Positions 34,660-43,604 of a stretch of 61,799 bases of DNA are shown here, piece by piece. The notes under the pieces are model-generated. The model searched no databases. It was not told the origin of the DNA and worked only from the letters and a program-made list of their open reading frames with translations. Within the stretch, counting starts at the first letter, position 1; every line of letters begins with the position of its first letter. The translations under genes and the position numbers were made by a program. Source of the DNA: Roseomonas sp. GC11 (GTDB lineage Bacteria; Pseudomonadota; Alphaproteobacteria; Acetobacterales; Acetobacteraceae); NCBI RefSeq assembly GCF_024437745.1, contig NZ_JANFNY010000026.1, positions 1 to 61,799 on the forward strand. Reading direction: 5' to 3'.

Positions 34660-35367
34660 TCAGCCGCGCGCGGCGCGGCCACGCCCCGTCCGGGGCGCGG
34701 GCGCGTCGAGCAGGGTCAGCAGAGCCTCGGCCGTGTTGCCGATATGGCCGCGCAGCGTCTCCACCGCCGCCGCCTCGCGGGCCAGCACCTGCCGGGCCAG
34801 CACCTGATGCGCCAGCAGGATCTCCGCCCAGTCCCCATGCGCGCTCTTGATGACGCGGCGGTAGCGCGTCTTCTGCACATAGAGCTCATCGCAGAAGCGC
34901 CGCAGCGCGCCGAGCGGGCAGGCCTCGATCAGGGCGCGGTGGAAGCGGTGGTGGCGTTCCTCGTAGCGGTCCATCCAGGCCTCGCTGCCGGGGTCGCGCT
35001 GGCCGATCTCGCGCTCCAGCATGGCAAGGGTGGCGACGATGCCATCCTCCCAGGCCGCCCCACCCTCCGCCATGGCCAGGCGCAGCGCCTCCGGCTCGAC
35101 GACCTGGCGGGAGCGCGTCACGTCCAGCAGATGGTCGCGCGTGACGGGCGGGACGGCATAGCCCTTCTGCCCCTCGAAGGTGACGAGCCCTTCGGCGGCC
35201 AGGCGCGAGAGCGCCTCGCGCAGGGGCGTGATGCCCAGCTCGTATTGCGCGCTGAGGTCGCGCAGCCGCAGCCGGGTCCGTGGCGGCAGCTGGCCGGTCA
35301 CGATGTCTTGGCGCAGCCGGCGCGCGGCGGCCTCCGCGAGGGTGGCTTTGGGGATTTGTTCGAACAT
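34660..35367 (-). CDS. GntR-family (FadR/FCD-type) transcriptional regulator
   Basis: Regulator of 235 residues. The N-terminal winged helix comprises TLAEAAARRLRQDIVTGQL, the recognition segment LSAQYELGITPLREALSRLAAEGLV and a wing GQKGYAVPP. The C-terminal FCD effector domain contains ERHHRFHRALIEACPLGALRRF, with metal-binding type His and Arg residues. The ATG at 35367 faces the FAH-family gene at 35473. It is likely the regulator of that hydrolase-transporter-hydantoinase operon and perhaps of the Bug gene behind it. Confidence 0.9.
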   Translation of the reverse strand: MFEQIPKATLAEAAARRLRQDIVTGQLPPRTRLRLRDLSAQYELGITPLREALSRLAAEGLVTFEGQKGYAVPPVTRDHLLDVTRSRQVVEPEALRLAMAEGGAAWEDGIVATLAMLEREIGQRDPGSEAWMDRYEERHHRFHRALIEACPLGALRRFCDELYVQKTRYRRVIKSAHGDWAEILLAHQVLARQVLAREAAAVETLRGHIGNTAEALLTLLDAPAPRTGRGRAARG

Positions 35368-35378
35368 ACACAGATGTT
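35363..35378. promoter_or_regulatory. Inverted repeat AACAT-N6-ATGTT
   Basis: Five-base perfect arms span the GntR start codon in the divergent region with the FAH-family gene, next to an A+T-rich segment (TTATATTTTTC). A self-regulation site is plausible, but the arms are short. Confidence 0.35.
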
Positions 35379-35472
35379 ATATTTTTCTGGCTACCTCCTG
35401 TCCAGCGGAGTAGGAGGGGCCAGGGCGCGCCCGGCGCGCCGGGGCGGAACCGCAACCGGAAAGGAACATCGC

Positions 35473-36456
35473 TTGAAGCTGGCTACGCTGCGCTCCGGGG
35501 AACCGGATGGCCGTCTTTTCGTTGTCGCGCGCGACCTCTCGGCCTGTGCGCCGGCGCCTGTCGCGACGCTCCAGGCCGCGCTCGAATCCTGGCAGGAGGC
35601 CGAGCCGGTGCTGCGCGCCCTGGCGGCGGCGGTGGAGGCGGGGCAGGCCCCCGGCCTGCGGCCTTTCCGGCCGGAAGAGGCGCTGGCGCCCCTGCCGCGC
35701 GCCTGGCAATGGCTGGATGGCTCGGCCTTCGCCAGTCACGGCGCGCTGATGGCGAAGGTCTTCGGCATCTCCGACCATGCCGAGGGCAGGCCGCTGATGT
35801 ATCAGGGCCTCTCGCATCGCTTCCTGGCGCCCTCCGAACCCGCTCCCTTCCGCTCCGAGGCCGATGGCATCGATTTCGAGGGCGAGTTCGGCGTCATCAC
35901 CGATGCGGTGCCCGCCGGCACGGCGCCGGAGGCGGCGCTGGCGCATATCCGCCTGGTCGTGATGATCAATGACTGGTCGCTGCGTGTGCTCGGCCCGCGC
36001 GAGATGAAGACAGGATTCGGCTGGGTCCAGGCCAAGCCCGCCTGCGCCATGGCGCCCATCGCCGTGACGCCGGACGAACTGGGCGAAGCCTGGAACGGGG
36101 GGCGGGTGCATCTCCCCCTGACGGTGGATTGGAATGGCGCGCGGTTCGGGGCACCCCTGGGCGGCGCGATGGGCTTTGGCTTCCACGAGCTGGTCGCCCA
36201 TGCCGCCGCGACGCGGGACCTTTGCGCCGGCACCATCATTGGTTCCGGCACGGTCTCCAACGAGAATTACCGCGAGATCGGCTCCTCCTGCATCGCCGAG
36301 CGGCGAGGCATCGAGATGCTGGACGAAGGCGCCGCCCGCACCGGCTATATGCGTTTTGGCGACAGGGTGCGCATGGAGACCGTGGCGCCGGATGGCCGGT
36401 CGGTCTTCGGCGTGATCGAGCAGCATGTGGTGCCCTTCGCCGCCACCCCCGCCTGA
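35473..36456 (+). CDS. Fumarylacetoacetate hydrolase-family protein
   Basis: Enzyme of 327 residues. Family blocks are IDFEGEFGVITDAV with the acidic metal ligands, VVMINDWSLR, KPACAMAPIAVTP, and LCAGTIIGSGTVSNENYRE with the closing MRFGDRVRMET. The protein is closer in size to the single-domain FAH hydrolases and decarboxylases than to fahA of the homogentisate operon. The start is TTG at 35473 with GGAAAGGAAC upstream. The frame stays open far to the left only because of G+C bias and the C run. It heads the operon FAH, PotA, HyuA, HyuB, PotD, PotB, PotC. It probably cleaves an acylpyruvate-like or 2-oxo acid product. Confidence 0.87.
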   Translation: MKLATLRSGEPDGRLFVVARDLSACAPAPVATLQAALESWQEAEPVLRALAAAVEAGQAPGLRPFRPEEALAPLPRAWQWLDGSAFASHGALMAKVFGISDHAEGRPLMYQGLSHRFLAPSEPAPFRSEADGIDFEGEFGVITDAVPAGTAPEAALAHIRLVVMINDWSLRVLGPREMKTGFGWVQAKPACAMAPIAVTPDELGEAWNGGRVHLPLTVDWNGARFGAPLGGAMGFGFHELVAHAAATRDLCAGTIIGSGTVSNENYREIGSSCIAERRGIEMLDEGAARTGYMRFGDRVRMETVAPDGRSVFGVIEQHVVPFAATPA

Positions 36457-36569
36457 CAGGCGGCACCGGCCCTGTTCTCCGCACTGTGGAACCGGTCGCG
36501 CCAAGGGGAGGTTTGTGCAAAAAGTCACGTAAAATAGAAAAAACACAAAATCCTGGAATTGCCGTGGGC

Positions 36570-36592
36570 GGGGGAGGCCGTTAGCCTCCCCC
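36570..36592 (+). promoter_or_regulatory. Hairpin in the FAH-potA intergenic region
   Basis: GGGGGAGGC and GCCTCCCCC form a 9-bp perfect stem around CGTTA, 25 bases before the potA-like start. An A+T-rich stretch (36515-36556) lies just before it and could hold a promoter for the downstream transporter genes. It may be an attenuator; there is no U-tract. Confidence 0.4.
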
Positions 36593-36617
36593 GGACGCGA
36601 CCTCCGGGAGGATCCGC

Positions 36618-37691
36618 TTGCCTGCTGCCGCCGCGCAAAATCCCGCGCCCCTGGTGCTGGAGGGAGTCTCGCGCCGCTTCGGCGCCACGATGGCCGTCCA
36701 TCCGCTGGACCTGCGCCTGGAAGGCGGGGAGATGCTGGCTCTGCTCGGCCCTTCCGGCTGCGGCAAGACCACCACCCTGCGCATCGTCGCCGGCTTCGAG
36801 GCACCGGACCAGGGCCGCGTCCTGATCGGTGCCGAGGATGTCACGCCATTGCGCCCGGCGCGGCGCCGCCTCGGCATGGTGTTCCAGGGCTATAGCCTCT
36901 TCCCGCATATGACGGTGGCCGAGAACATCGCTTTCGGCCTGCGCATGCAGGGCCTGCCCCGGGCGGAGCGCGCGGCGCGCGTCACGGCCATGCTCGACAT
37001 GGTGCGCCTCGCCCCGCTCGCCGCGCGCTATCCCCGCCAGCTGTCGGGCGGGCAGCAGCAGCGCGTGGCGCTGGCGCGCGCCCTCGTCACCAATCCGCGC
37101 GTGCTGCTGCTGGATGAGCCGCTGGGCGCGCTGGACAAGAATCTGCGCGAGGAAATGCAGTTTGAGATCCGCGCGCTGCAGCGCCGCCTCGGCATCACCG
37201 CGCTGCTGGTCACGCATGATCAGGAAGAGGCGCTTTCGATGAGCGACCGCGTCGCGGTGATGCGCGCCGGCCGCATCGTGCAGCAGGACACCCCCACGGC
37301 CATCTATGAGCGGCCGCGCACGCGCTTCGTCGCCGCCTTCCTGGGCACGGCCAACCTGCTCGCCGGGCGGGCGGAGGCCGGGCGGCTGCATCTTCCCGGC
37401 GGTGCCCATCTGGCGCTTCCGGCCCCGGCCGAGGGCCCCGCGCTGCTCTCCATCCGGCCCGAGCGGCTGCGGCTGGGCGCGGCGGCGCATGGGCTGGAAA
37501 ACCAGGTTCCCGCGACACTGCGCGGCACGGCTTTCCGCGGCAGCGCCACGCTGTGCGAGCTGGAGGCGCCGCTGCTGGGGCAGGTGGTCTATGCCGCCGT
37601 GCCCGCCGGTGGCGCCATCCCGGCGCCGGGGGAGAGCGTGCCGCTGGGCTGGGCGGCGGCGGATGGCGTGCTGGTCGGGGATGATCCGTGA
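36618..37691 (+). CDS. Spermidine/putrescine-type ABC transporter ATP-binding protein (PotA-like)
   Basis: ATPase of 357 residues. Walker A is GPSGCGKT, Q-loop [13 protein letters not shown], signature [15 protein letters not shown], Walker [13 protein letters not shown], and switch His in [13 protein letters not shown]. The C-terminal TOBE domain starts near residue 270 with [11 protein letters not shown]. The start is TTG at 36618 with GGGAGGATCC upstream. The permeases and binding protein of the same importer are downstream, after the hydantoinase pair, so the transporter genes are split around hyuAB. Confidence 0.92.
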   Translation: MPAAAAQNPAPLVLEGVSRRFGATMAVHPLDLRLEGGEMLALLGPSGCGKTTTLRIVAGFEAPDQGRVLIGAEDVTPLRPARRRLGMVFQGYSLFPHMTVAENIAFGLRMQGLPRAERAARVTAMLDMVRLAPLAARYPRQLSGGQQQRVALARALVTNPRVLLLDEPLGALDKNLREEMQFEIRALQRRLGITALLVTHDQEEALSMSDRVAVMRAGRIVQQDTPTAIYERPRTRFVAAFLGTANLLAGRAEAGRLHLPGGAHLALPAPAEGPALLSIRPERLRLGAAAHGLENQVPATLRGTAFRGSATLCELEAPLLGQVVYAAVPAGGAIPAPGESVPLGWAAADGVLVGDDP

Positions 37692-39760
37692 ACGAAGCTG
37701 TTGTCCAGGAGGCGCGGGCGCGCATCGGCATTGATGTCGGTGGCACCTTCACCGATTTCGTGCTCTTCGATCCCGCTGCGGCGCGGCTGCTGCGCCACAA
37801 GCAGCCCAGCACGCCGGAAGACCCCTCCCGCGCCGTGGCCGAGGGGCTGGCGGCGCTGCTGGAGGCGGCGGGGCTGGGGCCGCAGGCGGTCGGGCTGCTG
37901 ATGCATGGCACCACCATCGGGCTGAACGCGGTGATCCAGCGGCGCGGCGCGCGCATCGCCCTGCTGGTCACCGAGGGCTTTCGCGATGTGCTGGAGATCG
38001 GCCGCAGCCGCATGCCCTCCTCGCTGAATTTCCACGCGCGCAAGGAGGAGCCCCTGGTGCCGCGCGCGCGCGTGGTGGAGATCGCCGCGCGCTTCGATGC
38101 CAGCGGCCGCCCGACGCGCTGGCCCGATGCAGCGGAACTGGACCGCGCCGCCGCCGCGCTGCGCGCCCTGGCGCCGGAGGCCGTCGCGCTGATGCTCATC
38201 AACGGCTATGCCGCGCCGGAGGCAGAGGCCGAACTGGCCGGGGCCCTGGCCAGCCGCCTGCCGGGGCTGCCCGTCTCCTCCGCCGCCGCGCTCTGGCCTG
38301 AGATCCGCGAATATGAGCGCAGCCTCGTTGCCTGCATGAATGCCGGCATTCAGCCGCTGATGCTGCGCTATTTCGACCGGCTGCGCGAGCGGCTGGCCGG
38401 GCAGGGCATCCGCGCGCCGGTTTTCGTCACCGCCTCCAATGGCGGTTCGCTCAGCCTCGCCACGGCGCGGGCGCGGCCGGTGGAGACGCTGCTCTCCGGC
38501 CCGGCCTCCGGCGTCATGGCGGCGACGCGGCTGGCGCGGCAGGCCGGCGTGCCCCGCATCATCACCTTCGACATGGGCGGCACCAGCAGCGACATCGCCA
38601 TTGCCGCCGATGGCGAGCCGGAATTCGCCACCCGCACCGAGATCGGTGGCCTGCCGCTGGTGCTGCCGGTGGTGGCGGTCAGTGCCATCGGCGCCGGGGG
38701 CGGCTCGGTGCTGCGGGTGGATGCGCAGGGCGTGCTGAAGGTGGGGCCGGAAAGCGCCGGCGCCGATCCCGGCCCGGTGGCCTATGGCCGGGGTGGCACG
38801 CGGCCCACGGTGACGGATGCCTATCTCGTCACCGGGCTGATCGACCCGGCGCGTTTCCTGGGCGGGCGCCTGGCGCTCGACAGCGCGGCGGCGCACGCGG
38901 CCCTGCGGGAGATCGCGGAGGGGCTCGGCCTCACCGGGCCTGACGCGGCGGAGCGTGCCGCCTGGGGCGCGCTGCGCGTCGCCACGGCCGGGATGGTGAC
39001 GGAGATGTTCAAGACCCTGGCCAGCCGCGGGCTGGATCCGGCGCAGTTCGCGCTGCTGCCCTTCGGCGGTGCGGGCCCGACCCATGCCAATCTGCTGGCC
39101 GAGGAAGCCGGCCTCGCCACGGTGCTGGTGCCCGCCGGCGCGGCCACCTTCTGCGCCTTCGGTGCCGTCTCGGCCGATCTGCGGCGGGATTATGCGCGCA
39201 GCCTGCGCCGCCGCCTGGATGCGGAGGGCGCGGCCCTGCTCGCCGCCCGCCTCGCCGCGCTGGAGGAGGAGGCGCGCGGCTGGCTGGCCGGGGAGGGCGG
39301 TCTGGCCCAGGACGCCACGCTGCGCCGCGCCGCCGATATGCGCTATGCCGGGCAGGCCTATGAACTGCGCGTGCCGCTCGACGGTGTGGCGCCGGAACCG
39401 GCGGCGCTGGCCGAGGCTTTCCACGCCGTGCATGAGCAGCTCTACGGTTTCCGCGACAGGACGGCCACGGTGGAGGTCGGCACGGCACGGCTGGCCATCA
39501 TCGGCCAGGTGGCGCCGGTGCCGCTGCCGGAACTGCCCGCCGCCACGCAGCCGCTGCCCCCCGCCGCCACCCGCGCGGTGTTCCTGGGCGAGGGCTGGGT
39601 GCGGGCGGCGGTGCATGACCGCGCCAGCCTGCGCGCCGGCCATGTCATCGCCGGCCCCGCCATCATCGAGCAGGCGGACACCACCACCCCCATCCTGCCC
39701 GGCTGGCGCGCCGTGGTGGACGGGCTCGGCAATCTCGGCCTGGAGAGGGCGGCGGCATGA
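37688..39760 (+). CDS. Hydantoinase/oxoprolinase family protein, subunit A (HyuA-like)
   Basis: Protein of 690 residues. The N-terminal Hydant_A_N domain begins RIGIDVGGTFTDFVLFD with an actin-like phosphate loop. The Hydantoinase_A domain follows with ITFDMGGTSSDIAIAADG and VSAIGAGGGSVLRVD. The C-terminal part has the GPAIIEQADTTTPILPGW block. The family hydrolyses 5-oxoproline or hydantoins with ATP, or carboxylates ketones (acetone/acetophenone carboxylase). GTG at 37688 overlaps the upstream TGA in GTGA. It works with HyuB, which overlaps it by ATGA. Confidence 0.9.
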   Translation: MNEAVVQEARARIGIDVGGTFTDFVLFDPAAARLLRHKQPSTPEDPSRAVAEGLAALLEAAGLGPQAVGLLMHGTTIGLNAVIQRRGARIALLVTEGFRDVLEIGRSRMPSSLNFHARKEEPLVPRARVVEIAARFDASGRPTRWPDAAELDRAAAALRALAPEAVALMLINGYAAPEAEAELAGALASRLPGLPVSSAAALWPEIREYERSLVACMNAGIQPLMLRYFDRLRERLAGQGIRAPVFVTASNGGSLSLATARARPVETLLSGPASGVMAATRLARQAGVPRIITFDMGGTSSDIAIAADGEPEFATRTEIGGLPLVLPVVAVSAIGAGGGSVLRVDAQGVLKVGPESAGADPGPVAYGRGGTRPTVTDAYLVTGLIDPARFLGGRLALDSAAAHAALREIAEGLGLTGPDAAERAAWGALRVATAGMVTEMFKTLASRGLDPAQFALLPFGGAGPTHANLLAEEAGLATVLVPAGAATFCAFGAVSADLRRDYARSLRRRLDAEGAALLAARLAALEEEARGWLAGEGGLAQDATLRRAADMRYAGQAYELRVPLDGVAPEPAALAEAFHAVHEQLYGFRDRTATVEVGTARLAIIGQVAPVPLPELPAATQPLPPAATRAVFLGEGWVRAAVHDRASLRAGHVIAGPAIIEQADTTTPILPGWRAVVDGLGNLGLERAAA

Positions 39761-41754
39761 GGCTCGATCCCGTCATGCTGGAAATCCTCGGCAACAAGCT
39801 CACCGCCGCGACGGAGGAAATGGGGCTGACGCTGCAACGCGTGGGCCGCACCCTCTACGTCAAGGAGACGGCGGATTTCTGCTGCGCCCTGGCGGGGCTG
39901 GATGGGCGCTTCTTCGCCTATCCGCGCTCCATCGGCGTCTCCGGCTTCGTCGGGCTCGACTGCCTGCCCGCCATCGCGGCGGTGGGGGAACTGGCCCCGG
40001 GCGATGTCATCCTCACCAACGACCCCTATCGCTCGCGCGGTCTGGCGACGCATCTGCCGGACCTGCATGTCATCGCGCCCTGTTTCCATGAGGGGCGGAT
40101 CGTCGCCTATGCCTGGGCCTTCCTGCATTGCTCGGATGTCGGCGGGCGCGTGCCCTCCTCGATCTCTCCCACCAACAGCGAGATCTTCCAGGAGGGGCTG
40201 CAGATCCCGCCGCTGCGGCTGGTGCGCGGCGGCGCCATCGTGCCCGAGGTGGAACTGCTCTTCCGGGCCAATTCCCGCACGCCGGACGCCAATATGGGCG
40301 ATATCCGCGCCATGCTGGCGGCGCTGGAGGTGGGGCGCGCGCGCATCGCCCGCATCATCGCCCAGCATGGGGCCGAGGCGCTGCTCGCCGCCCAGCAGGA
40401 TCTGCCCGACTATGCCGAGCGCCGCGCCCGCGCCGTGCTGGCCGCGCTGCCTGAGGGCGAGTTCCGCTTCGTCGATTACCTGGACAGCGATGTCGTCTCC
40501 GACCTCCCGGTGCGCCTGGCCGTGGCGCTGCGCCTCGCCGGTGGCGGCATCGAGATCGACTTCACCGGCACGGACCCGCAGCTGGCGGCGGCGATGAACA
40601 TCCCGAGCGTGGGGCAGGTGCATCCCTGGCTGACGCTGCGCGTCATGGCGCTGGTGGCCACGCGCGACCCCGGCGTGCCGCTGAATGCCGGGCTGCAACG
40701 GCCGATCCGCATGATTGCCCCCGAAGGCACGGTGGTGAACCCGCTGCCCCCCGCTGCCGTGGGTGTGCGCCATGCCGCCTGCGTGCGGGTGAACGACCTG
40801 CTGAACGGTGCCCTCGGCCTCGCCGCGCCGGAGGTGATGACGGCGGCGAACAGCGGCATGATCGTGCCCGTCGTGGTGGCGGAGCCGGATGGCCAGGGCG
40901 GGCGCAATGTGCAGGTGGTGGAGCCGATGACCGGCGGCACCGGCGCGCGGCGCGGCGCCGATGGCACGGATGGGCGCGACCCTTCCATCTCCAACCTCGC
41001 CAACAACCCGGTGGAGACGGTGGAGGCCGAACTGGCGCTGGAAGTCGAGCGCTACGCCCTGCGTGCTGACTCCGCCGGCCCTGGCGAATGGCGCGGTGGC
41101 TGCGGGCTGGAACTGGTCTTCCGCATCGGCGCCGAGGGCAGCCTGGTGCTGGCGCGCGGCATGGAACGCGCCCTGTTCCGCCCCTGGGGCACGGCCGGGG
41201 GCGGGCCGGGGGCGGCGGCGGAGTTCACCGTGCTGCGCGAGGGCGCGCTGGACGAGACCCTGCGCCGCGTGGACATGCTGGAACTGCGCGCGGGGGACCG
41301 GATCCGCCTGCGCACCGCCGGTGCCGGCGGCTATGGCGAGCCGTTCCGCCGTGACCCCGCCGCCGTGCTGCACGATCTGCGCCAGGGTCTTGTCTCGCCG
41401 GAGGCGGCGGAGCGCGACTATGGCGTTGTGCTGCGCGAGGGCGTGCCCGATCTGGAGGCCGACCTGGAGGCCACCGCCGCGCGCCGTGCCCGGGGCGGCG
41501 CGACGGCCCCCTGGGGCAGCGCGCGCGAGGCCTGGGAGGCGGTCTTCACCGGGGCGGCCATGGCGCGCCTCTCCGCCGCGCTGGCCGCCCTGCCGCTGGC
41601 GCGGCGCCAGCCGGTGCGGCGTGCATTGTACGCCGCCGTGCTGGCGCATCTGCCAGCGGATTTCCCCGCCGCCCCCGCACCCGCCGTGGCCCTGGAAGCC
41701 GCGCGGCGGGCGCTGGCCACGCAACTCGACCACATCGCTCCCGAAGGAGGCTGA
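39757..41754 (+). CDS. Hydantoinase B/oxoprolinase family protein (HyuB-like)
   Basis: Protein of 665 residues, somewhat longer than the usual 550-600. Blocks VMLEILGNKLTAATEEMGLTL, GDVILTNDPYRSRGLATHLPD, and PLNAGLQRPIRMIAPEGTVVNP are the family's core. DSAGPGEWRGGCG follows. The last 80 residues form an alanine- and arginine-rich extension after VVLREGVPDLEADL. ATG at 39757 overlaps the hyuA stop (ATGA). It forms the catalytic partner of HyuA. A binding protein gene starts 2 bases after its stop codon. Confidence 0.9.
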   Translation: MRLDPVMLEILGNKLTAATEEMGLTLQRVGRTLYVKETADFCCALAGLDGRFFAYPRSIGVSGFVGLDCLPAIAAVGELAPGDVILTNDPYRSRGLATHLPDLHVIAPCFHEGRIVAYAWAFLHCSDVGGRVPSSISPTNSEIFQEGLQIPPLRLVRGGAIVPEVELLFRANSRTPDANMGDIRAMLAALEVGRARIARIIAQHGAEALLAAQQDLPDYAERRARAVLAALPEGEFRFVDYLDSDVVSDLPVRLAVALRLAGGGIEIDFTGTDPQLAAAMNIPSVGQVHPWLTLRVMALVATRDPGVPLNAGLQRPIRMIAPEGTVVNPLPPAAVGVRHAACVRVNDLLNGALGLAAPEVMTAANSGMIVPVVVAEPDGQGGRNVQVVEPMTGGTGARRGADGTDGRDPSISNLANNPVETVEAELALEVERYALRADSAGPGEWRGGCGLELVFRIGAEGSLVLARGMERALFRPWGTAGGGPGAAAEFTVLREGALDETLRRVDMLELRAGDRIRLRTAGAGGYGEPFRRDPAAVLHDLRQGLVSPEAAERDYGVVLREGVPDLEADLEATAARRARGGATAPWGSAREAWEAVFTGAAMARLSAALAALPLARRQPVRRALYAAVLAHLPADFPAAPAPAVALEAARRALATQLDHIAPEGG

Positions 41755-41756
41755 CC

Positions 41757-42797
41757 ATGGCTCTCTGGACACGTCGCGGGCTTGCCGGCGCTACGGCCGC
41801 GCTGGGCCTCTCCGCTCTGCCGCATCGCCCGGCGCGGGCGCAGGGGAAGAGCATCACCGTCACCGCCCTCGGTGGCATCTGGGAAGAGGCGGTGCGCACC
41901 TGCTTCGCCCAGCCCTATGAGAAGGCCACCGGCAACCGCGCCCAGGTGCTGATCGGCAGCCCGACGCAATGGCTGGCGCAGATCGAGGCCAATCCGGCCC
42001 GCCCACCCATCGATGCCCTCGTCACCATCCCCGATCTCGCCATCGCGGCGGTGCAGAAAGGGCTGGTGGAGCGCTTCACCGTGGAGAAGACGCCCAACCT
42101 CGTCCACACGCCGGAGGAGTTCATCGCCCCGCTCGACGGGCATGGCGTGCTCTTCGACTATGGCGTGGCGGGCTTCACCTTCCACAAGGGGCGGGTGAAG
42201 CAGCCGCCGAAATCCTTCGCCGAATTCGTCGAGCGCACGGCGAAGGGGGAGTGGCAGGCCTCGCTGCCCGGCATCGGCTACGCGGTGACGCCGATCATGC
42301 TGATCTGGGCGATGGCCAAGGCGCTTGGCGGCGGGGTGGACAATGTCGATCCCTTCTTCGAGGCGGTGCGGAAGATGGGCCGCAACGTCTCCTTCTGGAA
42401 CAGCCCGAACGACTTCGAGAATGCCCTGGCCAGCGGCGATGCCGATATCGGCATCTATTTCGATGGCCGCACCTGGGCCTGGAGCGACAGCGGCGCCAGC
42501 TTCGCCGGCTTCCTGAACCCGAGCGAGGGTGGCTCGATCAATGCCATCGCCATTCAGAAGCCGAAGAATGCCAGCGAGGAGGCCTGGCCCTATCTCGACA
42601 TCATGCTGAGCGCCGAGGCGCAGCTGGCCTTCGCGAAGAAGCTGAACTACGGCGTCACCAACCGCCTCGTGGTCTATCCGCCGGGCCTGGCCGAGCGCAT
42701 CACCCCCTGGCAGCAGGCGGCCTTCCCGCCCTATGCCGAGATCGCGGCGAAGCGCGCCGCCTGGGTGGACCGCTGGAACCGCGAGATCCGCCGCTGA
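41757..42797 (+). CDS. Spermidine/putrescine-type ABC transporter substrate-binding protein
   Basis: Periplasmic binding protein of 346 residues. The leader WTRRGLAGATAALGLSALP has a twin arginine and ends at RARAQ. The mature part begins ITVTALGGIWEEAVRTCFAQ, characteristic of extracellular solute-binding proteins for polyamines or aromatic acids (PotD and relatives). FYNSPNDF-like and DIGIYFDGRTWAW segments shape the pocket. The ATG at 41757 has GAAGGAGG upstream, inside the hyuB end. The ligand is probably the substrate of HyuAB, perhaps a cyclic amide or ureide, but no residue proves this. Confidence 0.88.
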   Translation: MALWTRRGLAGATAALGLSALPHRPARAQGKSITVTALGGIWEEAVRTCFAQPYEKATGNRAQVLIGSPTQWLAQIEANPARPPIDALVTIPDLAIAAVQKGLVERFTVEKTPNLVHTPEEFIAPLDGHGVLFDYGVAGFTFHKGRVKQPPKSFAEFVERTAKGEWQASLPGIGYAVTPIMLIWAMAKALGGGVDNVDPFFEAVRKMGRNVSFWNSPNDFENALASGDADIGIYFDGRTWAWSDSGASFAGFLNPSEGGSINAIAIQKPKNASEEAWPYLDIMLSAEAQLAFAKKLNYGVTNRLVVYPPGLAERITPWQQAAFPPYAEIAAKRAAWVDRWNREIRR

Positions 42798-43603
42798 TGC
42801 GCCGGCTGCTGCCGCTCGCCCCGGCCCTGCTTTTCCTGGCCGGGTTCTTCGTGCTGCCGATGCTCGATATCGTCGGGCGCAGCATCACGGCGGCGGATGG
42901 CAGCCTGACCCTGGCGCGCTACGCCCTGCTCTTCGGCGACGCCTTCTATCTGCGTGCGATGGCGGAGACGCTGGCCCTCTCGGCCGGCGTCACGCTGCTC
43001 TGCGTGCTGGCCGGCTATCCGGTGGCCTACTACCTCGTGCGCCATGCCGGGCGCTGGCGGGGGGTGATCCTCTTCACCCTGGTCGCGCCGCTGCTCACCT
43101 CCATCATCATGCGCACCTTCGGCTGGCAGGTGCTGTTCGCGCGCCGCGGGCCGGTCAACCTGCTGCTGGAGGGGCTGGGGCTGGTCGAGGCGCCCATCCG
43201 CTTCACCGGCAGCCTGGGCATTGCCATCGCCGCCCTCGTCCATGTGTTGCTGCCCTTCATGGTGCTCTCCATCACCCCGGTGCTGCAGAGCATTGACCGG
43301 CGGCTGGAGGAGGCAGCGGCCATCCTCGGCGCCGGGCGTTTCCGCGCCTTCCTGGAGGTGACGCTGCCGCTCTCCTGGGAGGGTATCCTCACCGGCTGCA
43401 TCCTGGTCTTCATGGTCGCCAATGGCAGCTTCGTCACGCTGCTGCTGCTGGGCGGCGGGTTGCAGACGCTGCCGCTCCTCATCTACCAGCAGTTCAACAC
43501 GACGCGGGATTTCGGCATGGTCAGCGCCATGAGCACGGTGCTCCTCCTCCTCGCCCTGGCCTGCCTGGCGCTGCAACTGCGCCTGGTGCGGAAGGGCGGC
43601 TGA
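42797..43603 (+). CDS. Spermidine/putrescine-type ABC transporter permease (PotB-like)
   Basis: Inner-membrane permease of 268 residues with six hydrophobic segments. FVLPMLDIVGRSI is the first segment boundary. The ABC coupling motif is RRLEEAAAILGAGRFRAFLEVTLPLSWEGI near residue 170. ATG at 42797 overlaps the binding-protein stop (TGATG), consistent with coupled expression. It pairs with the PotC-like permease that follows. Confidence 0.92.
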   Translation: MRRLLPLAPALLFLAGFFVLPMLDIVGRSITAADGSLTLARYALLFGDAFYLRAMAETLALSAGVTLLCVLAGYPVAYYLVRHAGRWRGVILFTLVAPLLTSIIMRTFGWQVLFARRGPVNLLLEGLGLVEAPIRFTGSLGIAIAALVHVLLPFMVLSITPVLQSIDRRLEEAAAILGAGRFRAFLEVTLPLSWEGILTGCILVFMVANGSFVTLLLLGGGLQTLPLLIYQQFNTTRDFGMVSAMSTVLLLLALACLALQLRLVRKGG

Positions 43604-43604
43604 G

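Noticed and set aside
37589-41772. Two long minus-strand open frames over hyuA and hyuB
   Set aside because: Both are mirror frames of well-defined hydantoinase genes and have antisense-type composition.
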